NCBI GenBank assembly: GCA_014859375.1
Contig: JACUUH010000006.1
Coordinates: 1-64,000, forward strand
DNA length: 64,000 bases
Direction of reading: 5' to 3'
Origin: Gammaproteobacteria bacterium
Lineage (GTDB): Bacteria; Pseudomonadota; Gammaproteobacteria; Nitrosococcales; Methylophagaceae
This document shows positions 45,286 through 59,600 of the stretch, in pieces. The position numbers were made by a program, and so were the translations under genes. Numbering within the stretch: the stretch's first letter is position 1; each line of letters starts with the position of its first letter. The notes under the pieces are model-generated. The model made no database searches. It worked only from the letters and a program-made list of their open reading frames with translations, and had not been told where the DNA came from.

Positions 45286-46773
45286 TTATTCGCAGCTTTT
45301 TCCTAAATTTTTCGGTTCAACCATATCGCCCACCCGTACAAGTTTCATCGCATTTGTACTACCCTGAACTTCGAGGTCACCTTTGGTAATAATCACTATA
45401 TCACCATCCCTGACAACGCCTCGTCTTTTCAGCTCATCTACCGCTTCTAAATTCAAGGTGGCATGATCATTATGAGCAACAGTAAAACTCACTGGATAAA
45501 CCCCGCGATATAAGGTCATTTTACGCCGAGTCTCACTATGCGGTGTTAAGCCAAAAATAGGGATACCTGAACTAATACGTGACATCCACAATGGTGTTGA
45601 TCCGGTTTCTGTTAATGCCGCAATTGCTTTGACATCAAGATGATTTGCAAGATACATTGCAGCCATTGCTATTGCTTCATCCATCCGTTGGAATTGCTGA
45701 TCAACGCGATGCCGTGACACACGAATTTCTCGTTGCTGCTCAGCTTGCAAACAAATTCTGTCAACTGCTTCTATCACTTTAACAGGGTATTTTCCTACTG
45801 CTGTTTCGCCCGATAACATCACGGCATCAGTACCATCTAACACAGCATTAGCAACGTCAAATACTTCAGCACGTGTAGGAATCGCATTGCTTATCATCGA
45901 CTCCATCATTTGTGTCGCTGTTATCACGACCCGATTTAAATGTCGTGCATGTTGGATAATATTTTTTTGGAGTGGCGGTAAGGCGGCATCACCGACTTCG
46001 ACACCAAGATCACCACGCGCGACCATAACGGCATCCGATGCAATAATGATCTCATCGAGCACATCTAACGCTTCAGCACGTTCGATTTTGGCAATAATGC
46101 CACCATAGCCGCCAGCATCGCGTAGCAATTTACGTGCATAATCAATATCAGCTGCTGAACGAGGAAACGATACCGCAATATAATCTGCCTGCATCTTGGC
46201 AGCTGTGACGATATCTTGTTTGTCTTTGTCTGTCAGTGCAGCAGCAGATAAGCCTCCACCTTGACGATTAATACCCTTGTTATTGGATAATTCACCACCG
46301 ACAATAACGCGGCAAATAACACGTAAATTATCAACCTCATTAACCCATAACACGATGCGACCATCATCAAGCAATAAGGTATCACCACGTTTAACATCAT
46401 AGGGTAAAGACTTATAATCAATACCGACGTGATTCTGATCACCCGCATCAGAATCAAGTTCGGCATCAAGCACAAATGTTGCGTTTTCTTCAAGAATGAT
46501 TTTGTCATCTTTGAAACGCGAAATACGGATCTTAGGACCTTGCAAATCAACTAATACGCCCACTTGACGGCCATAAGCTCGTGCTCTATTTCTTACTAAT
46601 TCGGCAAGTGCCAACTTTTCACTTGCCTCTCCGTGAGAGAAGTTTAATCTAACGACATCTACACCAGCTTCAATAATTGCGTCGATAACATCGACTGAAT
46701 TAGTTGCTGGTCCAAGTGTTGCAACAATTTTGGTTCTTCTTCTAACCGTCAAAAAGTCTTTCTCCCTTATCAA
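45286..46773 (-). CDS. pyk: Pyruvate kinase
   Basis: RRTKIVATLGPATNS; MVARGDLGVEVG; ATQMMESMI. Confidence 0.97.
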   Translation of the reverse strand: MIREKDFLTVRRRTKIVATLGPATNSVDVIDAIIEAGVDVVRLNFSHGEASEKLALAELVRNRARAYGRQVGVLVDLQGPKIRISRFKDDKIILEENATFVLDAELDSDAGDQNHVGIDYKSLPYDVKRGDTLLLDDGRIVLWVNEVDNLRVICRVIVGGELSNNKGINRQGGGLSAAALTDKDKQDIVTAAKMQADYIAVSFPRSAADIDYARKLLRDAGGYGGIIAKIERAEALDVLDEIIIASDAVMVARGDLGVEVGDAALPPLQKNIIQHARHLNRVVITATQMMESMISNAIPTRAEVFDVANAVLDGTDAVMLSGETAVGKYPVKVIEAVDRICLQAEQQREIRVSRHRVDQQFQRMDEAIAMAAMYLANHLDVKAIAALTETGSTPLWMSRISSGIPIFGLTPHSETRRKMTLYRGVYPVSFTVAHNDHATLNLEAVDELKRRGVVRDGDIVIITKGDLEVQGSTNAMKLVRVGDMVEPKNLGKSCE

Positions 46774-46774
46774 C

Positions 46775-47959
46775 TTACGATTGAGCGCGCATCTCCAATA
46801 TTTCTACCGCTGGCAATTTTTTACCTTCCAAAAACTCCAGAAAGGCACCGCCACCGGTTGAAATATAAGACACATCATCTGAAATTTTATATTTTGTTAC
46901 TGCGGCCAAGGTGTCACCACCACCAGCGATCGAAAATGCGGATGATTCAGCAATTGCCATTGCAATTTCTTTGGTGCCTTCACCAAATTGATTAAATTCA
47001 AACACACCTACTGGACCATTCCATACTATCGTGCCTGCATTTTTGATAATGTCGACCAACTCTGCTGCCGATTTAGGCCCAATATCAAAAATCATGTCAT
47101 CATCTTCAACGTCGCTGGCATTTTTGGTTGTCGCCAAAGCACTTTCAGAAAACTCTTTGCCACAGACCACATCTACCGGCACCGGTATATCACCACCACG
47201 GGATTGTGCATCAGCAGTTAATTTTTTACAGGTATCAATCAAATCTTCTTCATAAAGTGACTTACCTACGTTATAACCCGCTGCCGCAATAAAGGTATTG
47301 GCAATACCGCCACCTACAATAAGTTGATCAACGATTTTTGATAATGATTCCAATACGGTCAGCTTGGTTGATACTTTTGAACCACCCACAATCGCAACCA
47401 TTGGGCGTGCCGGGTTATCAAGTGCCTTACCTAACGCTTCCAGCTCACCTGCTAATAACGGTCCTGCACAGGCAATAGGTGCATACTTAGCCACACCATG
47501 CGTTGAGGCTTGGGCACGATGTGCTGTACCAAATGCATCCATTACAAATACATCACACATTTTAGCCATCCGTTGTGCTAACGCATCATCATTTGCACCT
47601 TCGCCAAGGTTAAAGCGAACATTTTCACATAACACAACTTCACCTTGTTCAACCGGAAGAAAGTCAGGTTCTAACCAGTTTTGTTCTAAACGTACCGGCT
47701 GTCCTAATAATGCTGATAAATAATTTGCCACCGGAGCCATAGAATAGCGATGTTCATACTCACCTTCTTTCGGTCGTCCCAGATGTGACATGATCATCAC
47801 TTTAGCACCCGCTTTGATTGCCATTTGAATTGTCGGTAATGACGCATGAATACGGGTTCCATCAGCTACAACTCCAGCCTTCAATGGCACGTTTAAGTCT
47901 TGGCGAATTAGTAGACGTTTTCCAGCAAGGTCTAAATCAGACATCTTGATAACAGACAT
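46775..47959 (-). CDS. pgk: Phosphoglycerate kinase
   Basis: [37 protein letters not shown]; start at 47959. Confidence 0.98.
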   Translation of the reverse strand: MSVIKMSDLDLAGKRLLIRQDLNVPLKAGVVADGTRIHASLPTIQMAIKAGAKVMIMSHLGRPKEGEYEHRYSMAPVANYLSALLGQPVRLEQNWLEPDFLPVEQGEVVLCENVRFNLGEGANDDALAQRMAKMCDVFVMDAFGTAHRAQASTHGVAKYAPIACAGPLLAGELEALGKALDNPARPMVAIVGGSKVSTKLTVLESLSKIVDQLIVGGGIANTFIAAAGYNVGKSLYEEDLIDTCKKLTADAQSRGGDIPVPVDVVCGKEFSESALATTKNASDVEDDDMIFDIGPKSAAELVDIIKNAGTIVWNGPVGVFEFNQFGEGTKEIAMAIAESSAFSIAGGGDTLAAVTKYKISDDVSYISTGGGAFLEFLEGKKLPAVEILEMRAQS

Positions 47960-48010
47960 TAGTTTTTCCTTTTTCGTATGATATTTTGAGTAAAGGCACC
48001 GTTGCCCCAT

Positions 48011-48043
48011 AAAAAAGGCTCCCCGCGTTTAGCAAAGGAGCCT
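48011..48043 (-). terminator. Intercistronic terminator-like hairpin between gapA and pgk
   Basis: Minus strand AGGCTCC...GGAGCCTTTTTT. Confidence 0.75.
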
Positions 48044-48098
48044 ATTGAATTTTAGCGTGCTTGTTTCTCGCAAATACGATCTCGCTGAGCTAGCACAA

Positions 48099-49115
<1,017 letters not shown>

Positions 49116-49404
49116 TTATCCAAATATGCTGCTCATAATTAAACAATAAAACACTGATAACTAAACTCGTCTTACTTTTTACATATAGTTAGAACTGATA
49201 TGCACGTAATGTTAGTGTCTACCAAGAATAATAGTGAACTCGGTAATTGTAAACCTGATTAAATAAGCTGTGATCAATGAAATTTCCAGCAATGATTACG
49301 CACAAACAGTTTAGGCTATTTCAACCATAAACAACACTCAGATTTATTGATGCGTTTCATAATGCCAGCTTATGAATAATGCCAAAGATCTAACCCTTAA
49401 ATGT

Positions 49405-49441
49405 AATAATGGCGGATGTGCTTTTGCACACCCGCCATTAT
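49405..49441 (-). terminator. Terminator downstream of tkt
   Basis: TAATAATGGCGG...CCGCCATTAT hairpin. Confidence 0.7.
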
Positions 49442-49474
49442 CTTTACACTAAAACTAATGCGTTAAAGCAAAAT

Positions 49475-51460
49475 TTATAGTGTTTCTTTTACAACTTTAA
49501 CTACGTTTTCAACAGTGAAACCGAAGTGTTTCATCAGTACGCCACCTGGTGCAGATTCACCAAAGGTATCGATACCGACAACGCCACCTTCCAAACCAAC
49601 GTATTTACGCCAGTAGTCAGTCACACCCGCTTCAATCGCAACACGTTTAACACCCGGTGTTAATACGCTGTCTTTGTATGCTTGATCTTGACGATCAAAT
49701 ACATTTGTTGAAGGCATAGAAACCACGCGAGCATTGATGCCATCAGCCGCCAACGCTGCTTGAGCTTGTGCAGCTAAATCAACTTCAGAACCAGTCGCAA
49801 TCAGAATAACATCTGCTGCACCGTTTGCTTCAGACAAGATATAAGCACCTTTACGCATTGCTTCAAAATCAGCAGCATCATGCTTGCGACCAGGAATACC
49901 TTGACGGCTTAATACTAAGCTTGAAGGACCATCCATACGCTCAACAGCAGCAACCCAGGCAACCGCAACTTCAACTGAATCCGCAGGGCGCCATACATCC
50001 ATATTAGGAATGAAACGCATTGCAGCAGTGTTTTCGATTGGTTGGTGAGTAGGACCATCTTCACCTTGACCGATAGAGTCATGTGTTAATACAGCGATAG
50101 TACGTTGTTTCATCAATGCAGCCATACGGAATGCAGACTTGGCATAGTCAGAGAACATGTGGAATGTACCACCGAATGGGATTAAACCACCGTGTAGCGC
50201 CATACCGTTCATGATTGCGTACATACCAAATTCACGTACACCATAAGAGATGTAGTTACCTGGCTCTTTACCAGAAACGTGCTTGAAGCTTGAACAGCTG
50301 GTTAAGTTAGAACCAGTTAAGTCAGCAGAGCCGCCTAAAAATTCAGGTAACACAGGCGCTAATGCAGCAATGGCTTTTTGTGATGCTTGACGAGAAGCCA
50401 ATGAAGCAGCTGCTTCGTTAGTTTCAGTGATGAACGCATCAGTTACTTGTTTCCAGTTTGCTGGCAACTCACCCGCCATACGACGTTTGAATTCAGCCGC
50501 TAATTCTGGATATTCAGCCGCATAGGCATCGAATTTAGCATTCCAGTCAGCTTCAACAACTGCACCTTTGGCTTTAGCATCCCAACCAGCATATACATCA
50601 GCAGGAATTTCAAATGGCGCTGAATCCCAACCTAATGCTTCACGTGTTAATGCAACTTCTTCTTCACCTAATGCCGCACCATGACAGTCATGGCTAGCAG
50701 ATTTGTTTGGTGAACCGAAACCAATGATAGTTTTACAGCAAATCAACGATGGACGATCTTTTTCAGCTTTCGCTAAAACGATAGCGGCATTGATTGCATC
50801 AGCATCATGACCATCTACTGATAATACATGCCAGCCGTACGCTTCAAAACGACGAACTGTGTCATCTGTGTACCAACCATCAATGTGACCGTCGATAGAA
50901 ATATTGTTGTCATCCCAGAATGCGATCAAGTTACCAAGACCCCATGTTCCTGCTAATGAACATGCTTCATGAGAAACACCTTCCATTAAACAACCATCAC
51001 CCATGAATACATAAGTGTGGTGATCAACGATATCGTGACCTGGTTTGTTGAATTGATCAGCCAATAATTTTTCAGCCATCGCAAAACCAACACCGTTGGT
51101 GATACCTTGACCTAAAGGACCTGTTGTTGTTTCAACGCCTGGCGCATAACCATATTCAGGGTGACCAGCACATTTTGAATGTAATTGACGGAATGTTTTT
51201 AATTCATCCATTGGCAAGTCGTAACCTGTCAAATGTAATAATGAATAAATTAACATTGAACCATGGCCGTTAGACAAGATGAAACGATCGCGATCAGCCC
51301 AGTTTGGGTTAGTTGGATTGTGTTTCAAGTGGTCATTCCACAATACTTCGGCGATATCCGCCATACCCATAGGTGCACCTGGGTGACCAGAGTTTGCTTT
51401 TTGTACTGCATCCATACTTAGAGCACGGATTGCGTTAGCTAAATGTCTACGTGTAGCCAT
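49475..51460 (-). CDS. tkt: Transketolase
   Basis: [53 protein letters not shown]. Confidence 0.98.
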   Translation of the reverse strand: MATRRHLANAIRALSMDAVQKANSGHPGAPMGMADIAEVLWNDHLKHNPTNPNWADRDRFILSNGHGSMLIYSLLHLTGYDLPMDELKTFRQLHSKCAGHPEYGYAPGVETTTGPLGQGITNGVGFAMAEKLLADQFNKPGHDIVDHHTYVFMGDGCLMEGVSHEACSLAGTWGLGNLIAFWDDNNISIDGHIDGWYTDDTVRRFEAYGWHVLSVDGHDADAINAAIVLAKAEKDRPSLICCKTIIGFGSPNKSASHDCHGAALGEEEVALTREALGWDSAPFEIPADVYAGWDAKAKGAVVEADWNAKFDAYAAEYPELAAEFKRRMAGELPANWKQVTDAFITETNEAAASLASRQASQKAIAALAPVLPEFLGGSADLTGSNLTSCSSFKHVSGKEPGNYISYGVREFGMYAIMNGMALHGGLIPFGGTFHMFSDYAKSAFRMAALMKQRTIAVLTHDSIGQGEDGPTHQPIENTAAMRFIPNMDVWRPADSVEVAVAWVAAVERMDGPSSLVLSRQGIPGRKHDAADFEAMRKGAYILSEANGAADVILIATGSEVDLAAQAQAALAADGINARVVSMPSTNVFDRQDQAYKDSVLTPGVKRVAIEAGVTDYWRKYVGLEGGVVGIDTFGESAPGGVLMKHFGFTVENVVKVVKETL

Positions 51461-51483
51461 CTACATTCTCCTGTTAATAAAAA

Positions 51484-52041
51484 TTAAGCTGCTCGCCATT
51501 TGATCGAGCAGCCCATACTAGGTATTTGTTGTTCAGGACCACGGTCTGTCTCGGCAATCTGTTTCATTGCTTCGAATAAATCCCGACGCGCATCCGGTGC
51601 GGCCGCTTGTTTTCGACTAGCGTCGAGGCGACCACGGTACTGCAATTGAAGATCTTTGTTATAACCAAAGAAATCAGGGGTACACACTGCGCCATAGGCT
51701 TGTGCAGTTTGTTGTGTTTCATCATAAAGGTATGGAAATGAAAAATGCTGTTGCTGTGCGACACGTTGCATATTTTCAAAGGAATCTTCTTCATAGTCTG
51801 CAACATCATTGGACATGATTGCGACAGTGTTAATACCTAATTGTTTTAATTCGTTGGTATCTCGAACCAGACGATCTAATATCGCTTTTACATAAGGGCA
51901 ATGGTTGCAAATAAACATTACTAACAGACCATTCTCACCGCGACAATCGTCCAGCGTCCATATTTTACCGTCAGTGCCCAGCAATGAAAAATCGATTGCT
52001 GGTAAACCAAAATCACATACTGGTGTTTCCAAACTAACCAT
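51484..52041 (-). CDS. Thioredoxin-family (redoxin) protein
   Basis: DGKIWTLDDCRGENGLLVMFICNHCPYVKAI. Confidence 0.88.
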   Translation of the reverse strand: MVSLETPVCDFGLPAIDFSLLGTDGKIWTLDDCRGENGLLVMFICNHCPYVKAILDRLVRDTNELKQLGINTVAIMSNDVADYEEDSFENMQRVAQQQHFSFPYLYDETQQTAQAYGAVCTPDFFGYNKDLQLQYRGRLDASRKQAAAPDARRDLFEAMKQIAETDRGPEQQIPSMGCSIKWRAA

Positions 52042-52348
52042 AGGCTCTCGTGTTGTTGATGCCGTTTTCTATAAAAACAGACAGTTACTGAAAGGTATTA
52101 GGACAAAAGATATTACCAGACAAACTAAAATAAAGCGAGATTGCAGCTTATTTAACAATCTAGCTTATAACAAGAATTTGTCAAATGCCTATGCTCAATA
52201 AATAGTGCTTGCTCAACCCCAGTCAGCCCGATTAGCTCAGAAAGAGATAAGCAATATCAATAATCAATGCTTGCGGCTATAATCACCCAAACAAATTTGG
52301 GTAATTTATCCTCTTCTCTCAGACAGACTTGTTTCACTAAATCATACT

Positions 52349-54697
52349 ATGGTTGTAAAAAAAAAGGCCTCGCGCCCAAAACGTTCTTCTCGGCTATCGT
52401 CAACATCAAAAAAATCATCTTTTAAGCAAAAACTAGTATTGTTTTTGAGCAAGCTTATGTTTGCTGGTCTGGTGCTATTGGGGTTGAGTTTATTGTTTAT
52501 GGATACCCATATTCGTAAACAATTCGAGGGTAAGCGGTGGGCGGTGCCGACTAAGGTTTATGCCAGACCACTTGAGCTGTATGCAGGTTTACCATTATCG
52601 CTTGATGATTTAAAAACCGAGCTCCGTGGCTTAGGTTATCAGTTTGTTCGGCAAGTACGTGAACCCGGTCAAGCTGAATTTTCCACAACAAAAGCCACTA
52701 TTAAAACTCGTGGTTTTTTATTTCCTGATGGTAAAGAACCTGCCCAAACATTACATTTGAGTATCGTTAATAACAGTGTCAGTTCAATCCAAAATGCACA
52801 GAGTCAAACCCTCGCCTTGGTTAGACTTGAACCGATCCTGATTGGTGGCATTTATCCCCTGAACAATGAAGATCGTGACTTAATTCAACTCGGTGATGCA
52901 CCGCAAGGCTTAACCGATGCATTAATTGCAATTGAAGATCGTGATTTTTACCAACATGCCGGTATTTCCCTGAAAGGCATTAGTCGTGCAATGTGGGTCA
53001 ACCTTAAAGCAGGTCAGTTTTTACAGGGTGGTAGCACCTTAACCCAACAGCTGATTAAAAACTTTTATCTCACATCTGAACGTAGCCTTGCTCGCAAAGT
53101 CATGGAAATTCCAATGGCGATGTTGCTGGAGTTACATTACAGCAAAGACGAGATCCTCGAAGCCTATCTTAATGAAGTGTATTTGGGGCAGGAAGGTTCG
53201 CGTGCCATTCATGGTTTTGGTCTGGCATCACAATACTATTTTGCTCAACCGATCGAAGAATTACAGCTCCATCAAGTCGCACTGCTTGCAGGTTTAGTTA
53301 AGGGACCATCGTATTATGACCCTCGCCGTCATCCTAAACGAGCCAAACAACGACGCGATCTTGTGCTCCAAGTGCTCTACGAACAGGGTACTATCGATAA
53401 AAAACACTATGATCATGCTGTTGCTATGCCAATTGGGGTGGTTAAGCAAGCAAGTTTATTAAAAGGCGCTTATCCTGCTTATTTAGATCTGGTAAAGCGT
53501 CAATTACGCCAACAATATCGTAATGACGATCTTAGCTCCGAGGGCTTGCGTGTTTTCACCGCACTCAATCCTATTGCCCAGCACAAAGCTGAAACAGCCT
53601 TAGTGTCAACCATCAAAAAACTCGACAGTATTTATGGTAACAAAGTGACTGATCTGCAAGGTAGTATGGTTGTGGCTGAACCCCAAACCGGTGAAATCAT
53701 TAGCATCGTTGGTGGACGAAATACCCGCTATCAAGGTTTTAATCGTGCGCTTGATGCAGTTCGACCGATTGGTTCATTGATCAAACCAGCCGTTTATCTG
53801 ACAGCACTGTCTGATAATTACACACTTGTGACTGAACTCGATGACTCGCCATACAAAATTACCATGCACAATGGCCAATCATGGCAGCCTGATAATTTTG
53901 ATCATCAATCACATGGTCTAGTGCCGCTACATAGCGCGTTATCTCATTCTTATAATCTATCAACAGCACGTTTGGGCATGTCGCTGGGGTTAGATCGTGT
54001 TATTGATACCATGAGAAAACTGGGTGTCACACGTCCGATCGATCCTTATCCTTCCTTATTATTAGGTGCGCAAGGCATGTCATTAGTGGAGGTTGCAACC
54101 ATGTATCAAACTATTGCTGCCAATGGTTTTCAAATGCCGCTGCGTGCTATTCGCATAGTCACGGACAGTGCCGGTAACGAATTATCACGTTACCCATTTC
54201 AATTAAAACAAACCATTGATGCCAATGCCATTCATTTATTGCACTATGCCTTACAAGAGACAGCAAGAATGGGCACGGCACGTTCGATATATCAACGCTT
54301 ACCGATGGATATTAATGTTGCCGGAAAAACAGGCACATCAAATGATCAACGCGATAGTTGGTTTGCAGGCTTTAGTGGCAATCGGCTGGCAGTCACGTGG
54401 TTAGGTCGTGATGATAATGCGCCTTTACCTTTTACTGGCTCAGGTGGTGCGTTAAAAGCATGGATCAATTACATGGCTTCAGAACCATTAGAATCATTCA
54501 ATTCTGCTGCACCTGATGGCATTGAATATCACTGGGTGAACGCAACCAGTGGGCTTTTGTCCAACAGCAACTGCCCAGATGCGATCCAAGTTCCCTTTAT
54601 CATCGGCACACAACCTACAAAGTCGGATGGCTGTGCAGGTAATACCAATAGTGATCCTGTTTCACGATCTTTAGACTGGATAAAACAATGGTTCTAA
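52349..54697 (+). CDS. mrcB: Penicillin-binding protein 1B
   Basis: GT51 motif EDRDFYQHAGISLKG, GGSTLTQQLIKNFYLT; transpeptidase GKTGTSNDQRDSWFAG. Confidence 0.95.
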   Translation: MVVKKKASRPKRSSRLSSTSKKSSFKQKLVLFLSKLMFAGLVLLGLSLLFMDTHIRKQFEGKRWAVPTKVYARPLELYAGLPLSLDDLKTELRGLGYQFVRQVREPGQAEFSTTKATIKTRGFLFPDGKEPAQTLHLSIVNNSVSSIQNAQSQTLALVRLEPILIGGIYPLNNEDRDLIQLGDAPQGLTDALIAIEDRDFYQHAGISLKGISRAMWVNLKAGQFLQGGSTLTQQLIKNFYLTSERSLARKVMEIPMAMLLELHYSKDEILEAYLNEVYLGQEGSRAIHGFGLASQYYFAQPIEELQLHQVALLAGLVKGPSYYDPRRHPKRAKQRRDLVLQVLYEQGTIDKKHYDHAVAMPIGVVKQASLLKGAYPAYLDLVKRQLRQQYRNDDLSSEGLRVFTALNPIAQHKAETALVSTIKKLDSIYGNKVTDLQGSMVVAEPQTGEIISIVGGRNTRYQGFNRALDAVRPIGSLIKPAVYLTALSDNYTLVTELDDSPYKITMHNGQSWQPDNFDHQSHGLVPLHSALSHSYNLSTARLGMSLGLDRVIDTMRKLGVTRPIDPYPSLLLGAQGMSLVEVATMYQTIAANGFQMPLRAIRIVTDSAGNELSRYPFQLKQTIDANAIHLLHYALQETARMGTARSIYQRLPMDINVAGKTGTSNDQRDSWFAGFSGNRLAVTWLGRDDNAPLPFTGSGGALKAWINYMASEPLESFNSAAPDGIEYHWVNATSGLLSNSNCPDAIQVPFIIGTQPTKSDGCAGNTNSDPVSRSLDWIKQWF

Positions 54698-55290
54698 CAC
54701 TGAAATACCCTGCTTTTAAGCTTTTTCGCCAACTTGGACTTGTAGTGGTAACAATTTTATTTAGTGCATGCTCAACCATAAGCACGGTCAACCAACCCAC
54801 TGTTGAAGATAAAAGCACACCGGCTCCGACAACCAACACAGCTAAATCTGATCCAAGCCGCGTAACCAGCTCGCCTGCATCGACAAACAACACAACTTAC
54901 GGTGATCCAGAACAAACTCCGTCAATGCCGGTTGTACCAGTAGCACCTAAGGCAAATGCACCGATCAAACAAAATCCTGCCGTCGTCGCTTTAATTGATA
55001 CTGCACAACAACAGCAACAAAAAGGCGATCTCTACTCTGCACAATCGAGCTTACAACGCGCGCAACGCATCGCGCCTCGAGATCCACAGATTTATTATGA
55101 ATTAGCAGGCATACACCGCAATCTTCATGACTACGATTTAGCTGAACAAGTAGCTCTCAAAGGCGTCTCGATTGTGCAAGGTCAGCCACAACAACTACGT
55201 CGTTTTTGGTCATTAATTGCACAGATCCGCTCTGATTCAGGTGACCGTAAAGGTGCAAGTCAAGCACAGCAAATAGCAGATCGCTATTAG
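54688..55290 (+). CDS. TPR-repeat lipoprotein
   Basis: Lipobox LFSAC; Thr/Pro/Asn-rich linker; TPR-like helices (GDLYSAQSSLQRAQRIAPRDPQIYYELAGIH). Confidence 0.8.
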   Translation: MVLTLKYPAFKLFRQLGLVVVTILFSACSTISTVNQPTVEDKSTPAPTTNTAKSDPSRVTSSPASTNNTTYGDPEQTPSMPVVPVAPKANAPIKQNPAVVALIDTAQQQQQKGDLYSAQSSLQRAQRIAPRDPQIYYELAGIHRNLHDYDLAEQVALKGVSIVQGQPQQLRRFWSLIAQIRSDSGDRKGASQAQQIADRY

Positions 55291-55329
55291 AATATTGTTA
55301 AGAAAAGGGCACTAAAAGCCTGTTAACCA

Positions 55330-55499
55330 TTGCGACGCGGGAGCGTGGCATCGAGTGAAACTTATTCCTGTCCCGTCGGGTTAAAACCCGACCCACGTGG
55401 CTTAGTCTTTATGACCATCGATAGTCGCTATGCCGAAAATACAGGAACAATTTTCGGCGAGTCCAACACTCCAGCGCATCTTCAAGTTGATTGGGTATA
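55330..55499. repeat. MITE-like intergenic element sharing its terminus with the 3569-3824 element
   Basis: Right end GCATCTTCAAGTTGATTGGGTATA (21/24 identical to 3801-3824); internal hairpins GTCGGG-TTAAAA-CCCGAC and GCCGAAAAT-ACAGGAACA-ATTTTCGGC; left boundary uncertain. Confidence 0.55.
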
Positions 55500-55520
55500 T
55501 TTAATTCTTGTTCAACAAGC

Positions 55521-56339
<819 letters not shown>

Positions 56340-56365
56340 TTACTTTTGCTGATGTTTAACGTATC

Positions 56366-57472
56366 TTAATCAAAAAATTGTTTGACCGCATCTAACCATG
56401 AACTATGTTTTGGGCTGTGCTTGCTATGACTGCCTTGCATGCTGTCATCAAATTGTTGTAACAAGTCTTTTTGTTTCTTCGATAAGTTTACTGGTGTTTC
56501 TAGAATAACACGGCAGACAAGATCACCGACAGCACCACCGCGAACCGATTTAACACCTTTACCGCGCAATCTGAATTGTTGCCCTGTTTGCGTTCCTTCT
56601 GGCACTTTCAAGCTTGCCTTGCCTTCTAAGGTAGGCACTTCTAAATCACCGCCCAACGATGCTGTAACAAAGCTGATCGGGACATCACAATATAAATTGC
56701 TACCATCTCGTGTGAACACATCATGGCTTTTAACTTGAATTTCAACGTATAAATCACCCGGACCGGCACCACCTGTACCAGCTTCACCTTCACCTGACAG
56801 GCGAATGCGATCACCGGTATCAACACCTGCTGGCACTTTAACTGATAAGGTTTTATGTTCTTGAATTTGGCCATTACCATGGCAATCAGTACAAGGTTCT
56901 TTGATCATTTGACCAGTACCACGACAATGCGGGCATGGCTGTTGAACCGAGAAAAAACCTTGTTGCATTCGCACCTGACCGTGACCACCACAGGTCGTAC
57001 AAATGACGGGTTGTGTGCCTTTTTTAGCACCGCTACCATCACAGGTTTTACACGTTACATTAACTGGGATACGAATTTTTTCAGTAGTACCAAATACGGC
57101 TTCTTCTAGTGATAATTCGAGATGGTAACGTAAATCGGCACCGCGATAACTTTGTCTGCCGCCACCTGATGCGCCAAAGATATCGTTAAAGACATCACCA
57201 AAAATATCACTAAAACCACCACCACGATGACCGCCACCAGCAGAACTATCTACACCTGCATGACCAAACTGATCATAGGCGGCACGTTTTCGAGCATCAG
57301 ATAGAATTTCATACGCTTCTTTTGCTTCTTTAAATTTTTCTTCTGAATCAGGGTCGTCAGAATTACGATCGGGATGAAATTTCATCGCCATACGACGATA
57401 GGCTTTTTTTATTTCTGCTTCGGTCGCGGTTCGTGAAATACCCAGAATTTCGTAAAAATCTCTTTTAGCCAT
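56366..57472 (-). CDS. dnaJ: Chaperone DnaJ
   Basis: J domain with HPD; four CxxCxGxG repeats. Confidence 0.99.
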   Translation of the reverse strand: MAKRDFYEILGISRTATEAEIKKAYRRMAMKFHPDRNSDDPDSEEKFKEAKEAYEILSDARKRAAYDQFGHAGVDSSAGGGHRGGGFSDIFGDVFNDIFGASGGGRQSYRGADLRYHLELSLEEAVFGTTEKIRIPVNVTCKTCDGSGAKKGTQPVICTTCGGHGQVRMQQGFFSVQQPCPHCRGTGQMIKEPCTDCHGNGQIQEHKTLSVKVPAGVDTGDRIRLSGEGEAGTGGAGPGDLYVEIQVKSHDVFTRDGSNLYCDVPISFVTASLGGDLEVPTLEGKASLKVPEGTQTGQQFRLRGKGVKSVRGGAVGDLVCRVILETPVNLSKKQKDLLQQFDDSMQGSHSKHSPKHSSWLDAVKQFFD

Positions 57473-57502
57473 TAGCGTTTTCTACCTAAACGTTATAAAC
57501 AA

Positions 57503-57531
57503 AACAGGCGCGGGATAACCCTACGCCTGTT
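57503..57531 (-). terminator. Hairpin between dnaK and dnaJ
   Basis: Minus strand AAACAGGCG...CGCCTGTTTTG. Confidence 0.6.
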
Positions 57532-57556
57532 TGTGACATGCTTTAAAACTTAACGA

Positions 57557-59467
57557 TTATTTTTTATCGTCATCTACTTCTTCAAATTCAGCATCAACGA
57601 CATCATCAGATGCTGGTTTTGATTGTTCTGTTGAACTTCCTGCTTCTGCATTTTCAGCATAAGCACGTTCAGAGATTTTAGCTGCAGCTTCACTTAAAGC
57701 AGTTGTTTTAGCTTCGATATCATCTTTATCTTCACCTTTAACTGCTGTTTTCAATGCGTCTATAGCTGCATCGATCGGTGCTTTTTCATCTTCTGCTAAT
57801 TTGTCACCCAAGTCTTTCATTGCTTTTTCAGTTGAATGAATCAATGCATCAGCTTGGTTGCGTAATGAAACAAGTTCGTGGAATTTACGATCTTCATCAG
57901 CATGAGCTTCTGCATCTTTAACCATTTTTTCAACTTCTTCATCAGACAAACCGCTAGACGCTTTAATGACAATAGATTGCTCTTTTCCAGTTGCTTTATC
58001 TTTTGCAGACACATTCAAGATACCGTTGGCATCAATATCAAATGTGACTTCGATTTGTGGTTGGCCACGTGGTGCAGGAGGAATATCGGCCAAGTCAAAA
58101 CGACCTAATGATTTATTCGCTGATGCCACTTCACGTTCACCTTGCAATACGTGAATCGTTACTGCAGGTTGATTATCATCGGCTGTTGAGAACGTTTGGT
58201 TTGCTTTAGTTGGGATAGTGGTATTTTTCTCAACCAATTTAGTCATTACACCACCCATGGTTTCAATACCCAGGCTTAATGGCGTTACGTCTAATAATAA
58301 TACGTCTTTAACATCACCTGCTAATACTGCCGCTTGAATAGCCGCACCGGCCGCTACTGCTTCATCAGGGTTAACGTCTTTACGTGGTTCTTTGCCAAAT
58401 AATTCTTTAACTGCTTCTTGTACCTTAGGCATACGTGTTTGACCACCAACCAAGATAACATCATTGATATCAGAAATAGATAATCCAGCATCTTTAAGTG
58501 CTAGTTTACATGGTTCCAAACTACGTTTAATCAAGTCTTCAACCAATGATTCCAACTTGGCACGTGTTAAACGAATTTCCATATGTTTAGGACCGCTTGC
58601 ATCTGCAGTCACATAAGGTAAGTTGATATCAGTTTGTGAGCTTGAAGATAATTCGATTTTTGCTTTTTCAGCCGCATCTTTTAGACGTTGCAACGCTAAA
58701 GGATCTTTTGATAAATCAATACCTTGATCTTTTTTGAATTCATCAACCAAATGCTCAATAATGCGTTGGTCGAAATCTTCACCACCTAGGAATGTATCAC
58801 CATTTGTTGCTAATACTTCAAATTGGTGTTCGCCTTCGATATCAGCAATTTCGATAACAGATACGTCGAATGTACCGCCACCTAAGTCATAAACAACAAT
58901 CGTAGAATCACCACGTTTTTTGTCCATACCATAAGCCAATGCCGCAGCAGTTGGTTCGTTGATAATACGTTTAACATCGAGACCGGCGATTTTACCAGCG
59001 TCTTTTGTTGCTTGACGTTGTGAGTCATTAAAATAAGCAGGCACAGTGACCACTGCTTCTGTCACTGGTTCACCCAAAAATTCTTCAGCTGTTTTTTTCA
59101 TTTTCATCAAAACACGTGCTGAAATTTCAGGTGGTGCCATTTTTTTACCGTTAATATCAACCCATGCATCACCATTATCAGCTTCGATAATTTTATATGG
59201 CACCATGTCGATATCACGTTGTACAACATCATCTTTAAATTTACGACCAATTAAACGTTTGATTGCAAATAAGGTATTTTTAGGGTTGGTGACTGCTTGA
59301 CGTTTTGCAGATTGACCAACCATTACTTCGTCGTCTTTATTAAACGCAACAATTGATGGCGTAGTACGATCGCCTTCACTGTTTTCGATAACACGCGCTT
59401 TACCATCTTCTAATACTGCGACACAGGAGTTAGTCGTTCCTAAGTCAATACCAATAATTCTACCCAT
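57557..59467 (-). CDS. dnaK: Chaperone DnaK
   Basis: [22 protein letters not shown]; acidic C-terminus [15 protein letters not shown]. Confidence 0.99.
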   Translation of the reverse strand: MGRIIGIDLGTTNSCVAVLEDGKARVIENSEGDRTTPSIVAFNKDDEVMVGQSAKRQAVTNPKNTLFAIKRLIGRKFKDDVVQRDIDMVPYKIIEADNGDAWVDINGKKMAPPEISARVLMKMKKTAEEFLGEPVTEAVVTVPAYFNDSQRQATKDAGKIAGLDVKRIINEPTAAALAYGMDKKRGDSTIVVYDLGGGTFDVSVIEIADIEGEHQFEVLATNGDTFLGGEDFDQRIIEHLVDEFKKDQGIDLSKDPLALQRLKDAAEKAKIELSSSSQTDINLPYVTADASGPKHMEIRLTRAKLESLVEDLIKRSLEPCKLALKDAGLSISDINDVILVGGQTRMPKVQEAVKELFGKEPRKDVNPDEAVAAGAAIQAAVLAGDVKDVLLLDVTPLSLGIETMGGVMTKLVEKNTTIPTKANQTFSTADDNQPAVTIHVLQGEREVASANKSLGRFDLADIPPAPRGQPQIEVTFDIDANGILNVSAKDKATGKEQSIVIKASSGLSDEEVEKMVKDAEAHADEDRKFHELVSLRNQADALIHSTEKAMKDLGDKLAEDEKAPIDAAIDALKTAVKGEDKDDIEAKTTALSEAAAKISERAYAENAEAGSSTEQSKPASDDVVDAEFEEVDDDKK

Positions 59468-59520
59468 TGTTATTCTCCATCATTCTTAAATTTTTACCGG
59501 TTACACCAGCTGTTGTTAAC

Positions 59521-59548
59521 TAAGTGGGGGACGAAAAAATAATTTCAA
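59521..59548 (-). promoter_or_regulatory. Sigma32 promoter for dnaK
   Basis: Minus strand CTTGAAA-N13-CCCCACTT. Confidence 0.88.
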
Positions 59549-59600
59549 GTCTTTAAACTACCACTTCTTTGTTTTTTATATGATTTAGCGTTTTAAATGC

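Noticed and set aside
52285-52302. Hairpin ACCCAAA-CAAA-TTTGGGT upstream of mrcB
   Set aside because: Short AT-rich-arm dyad without U-tract or repeat partner; could be chance
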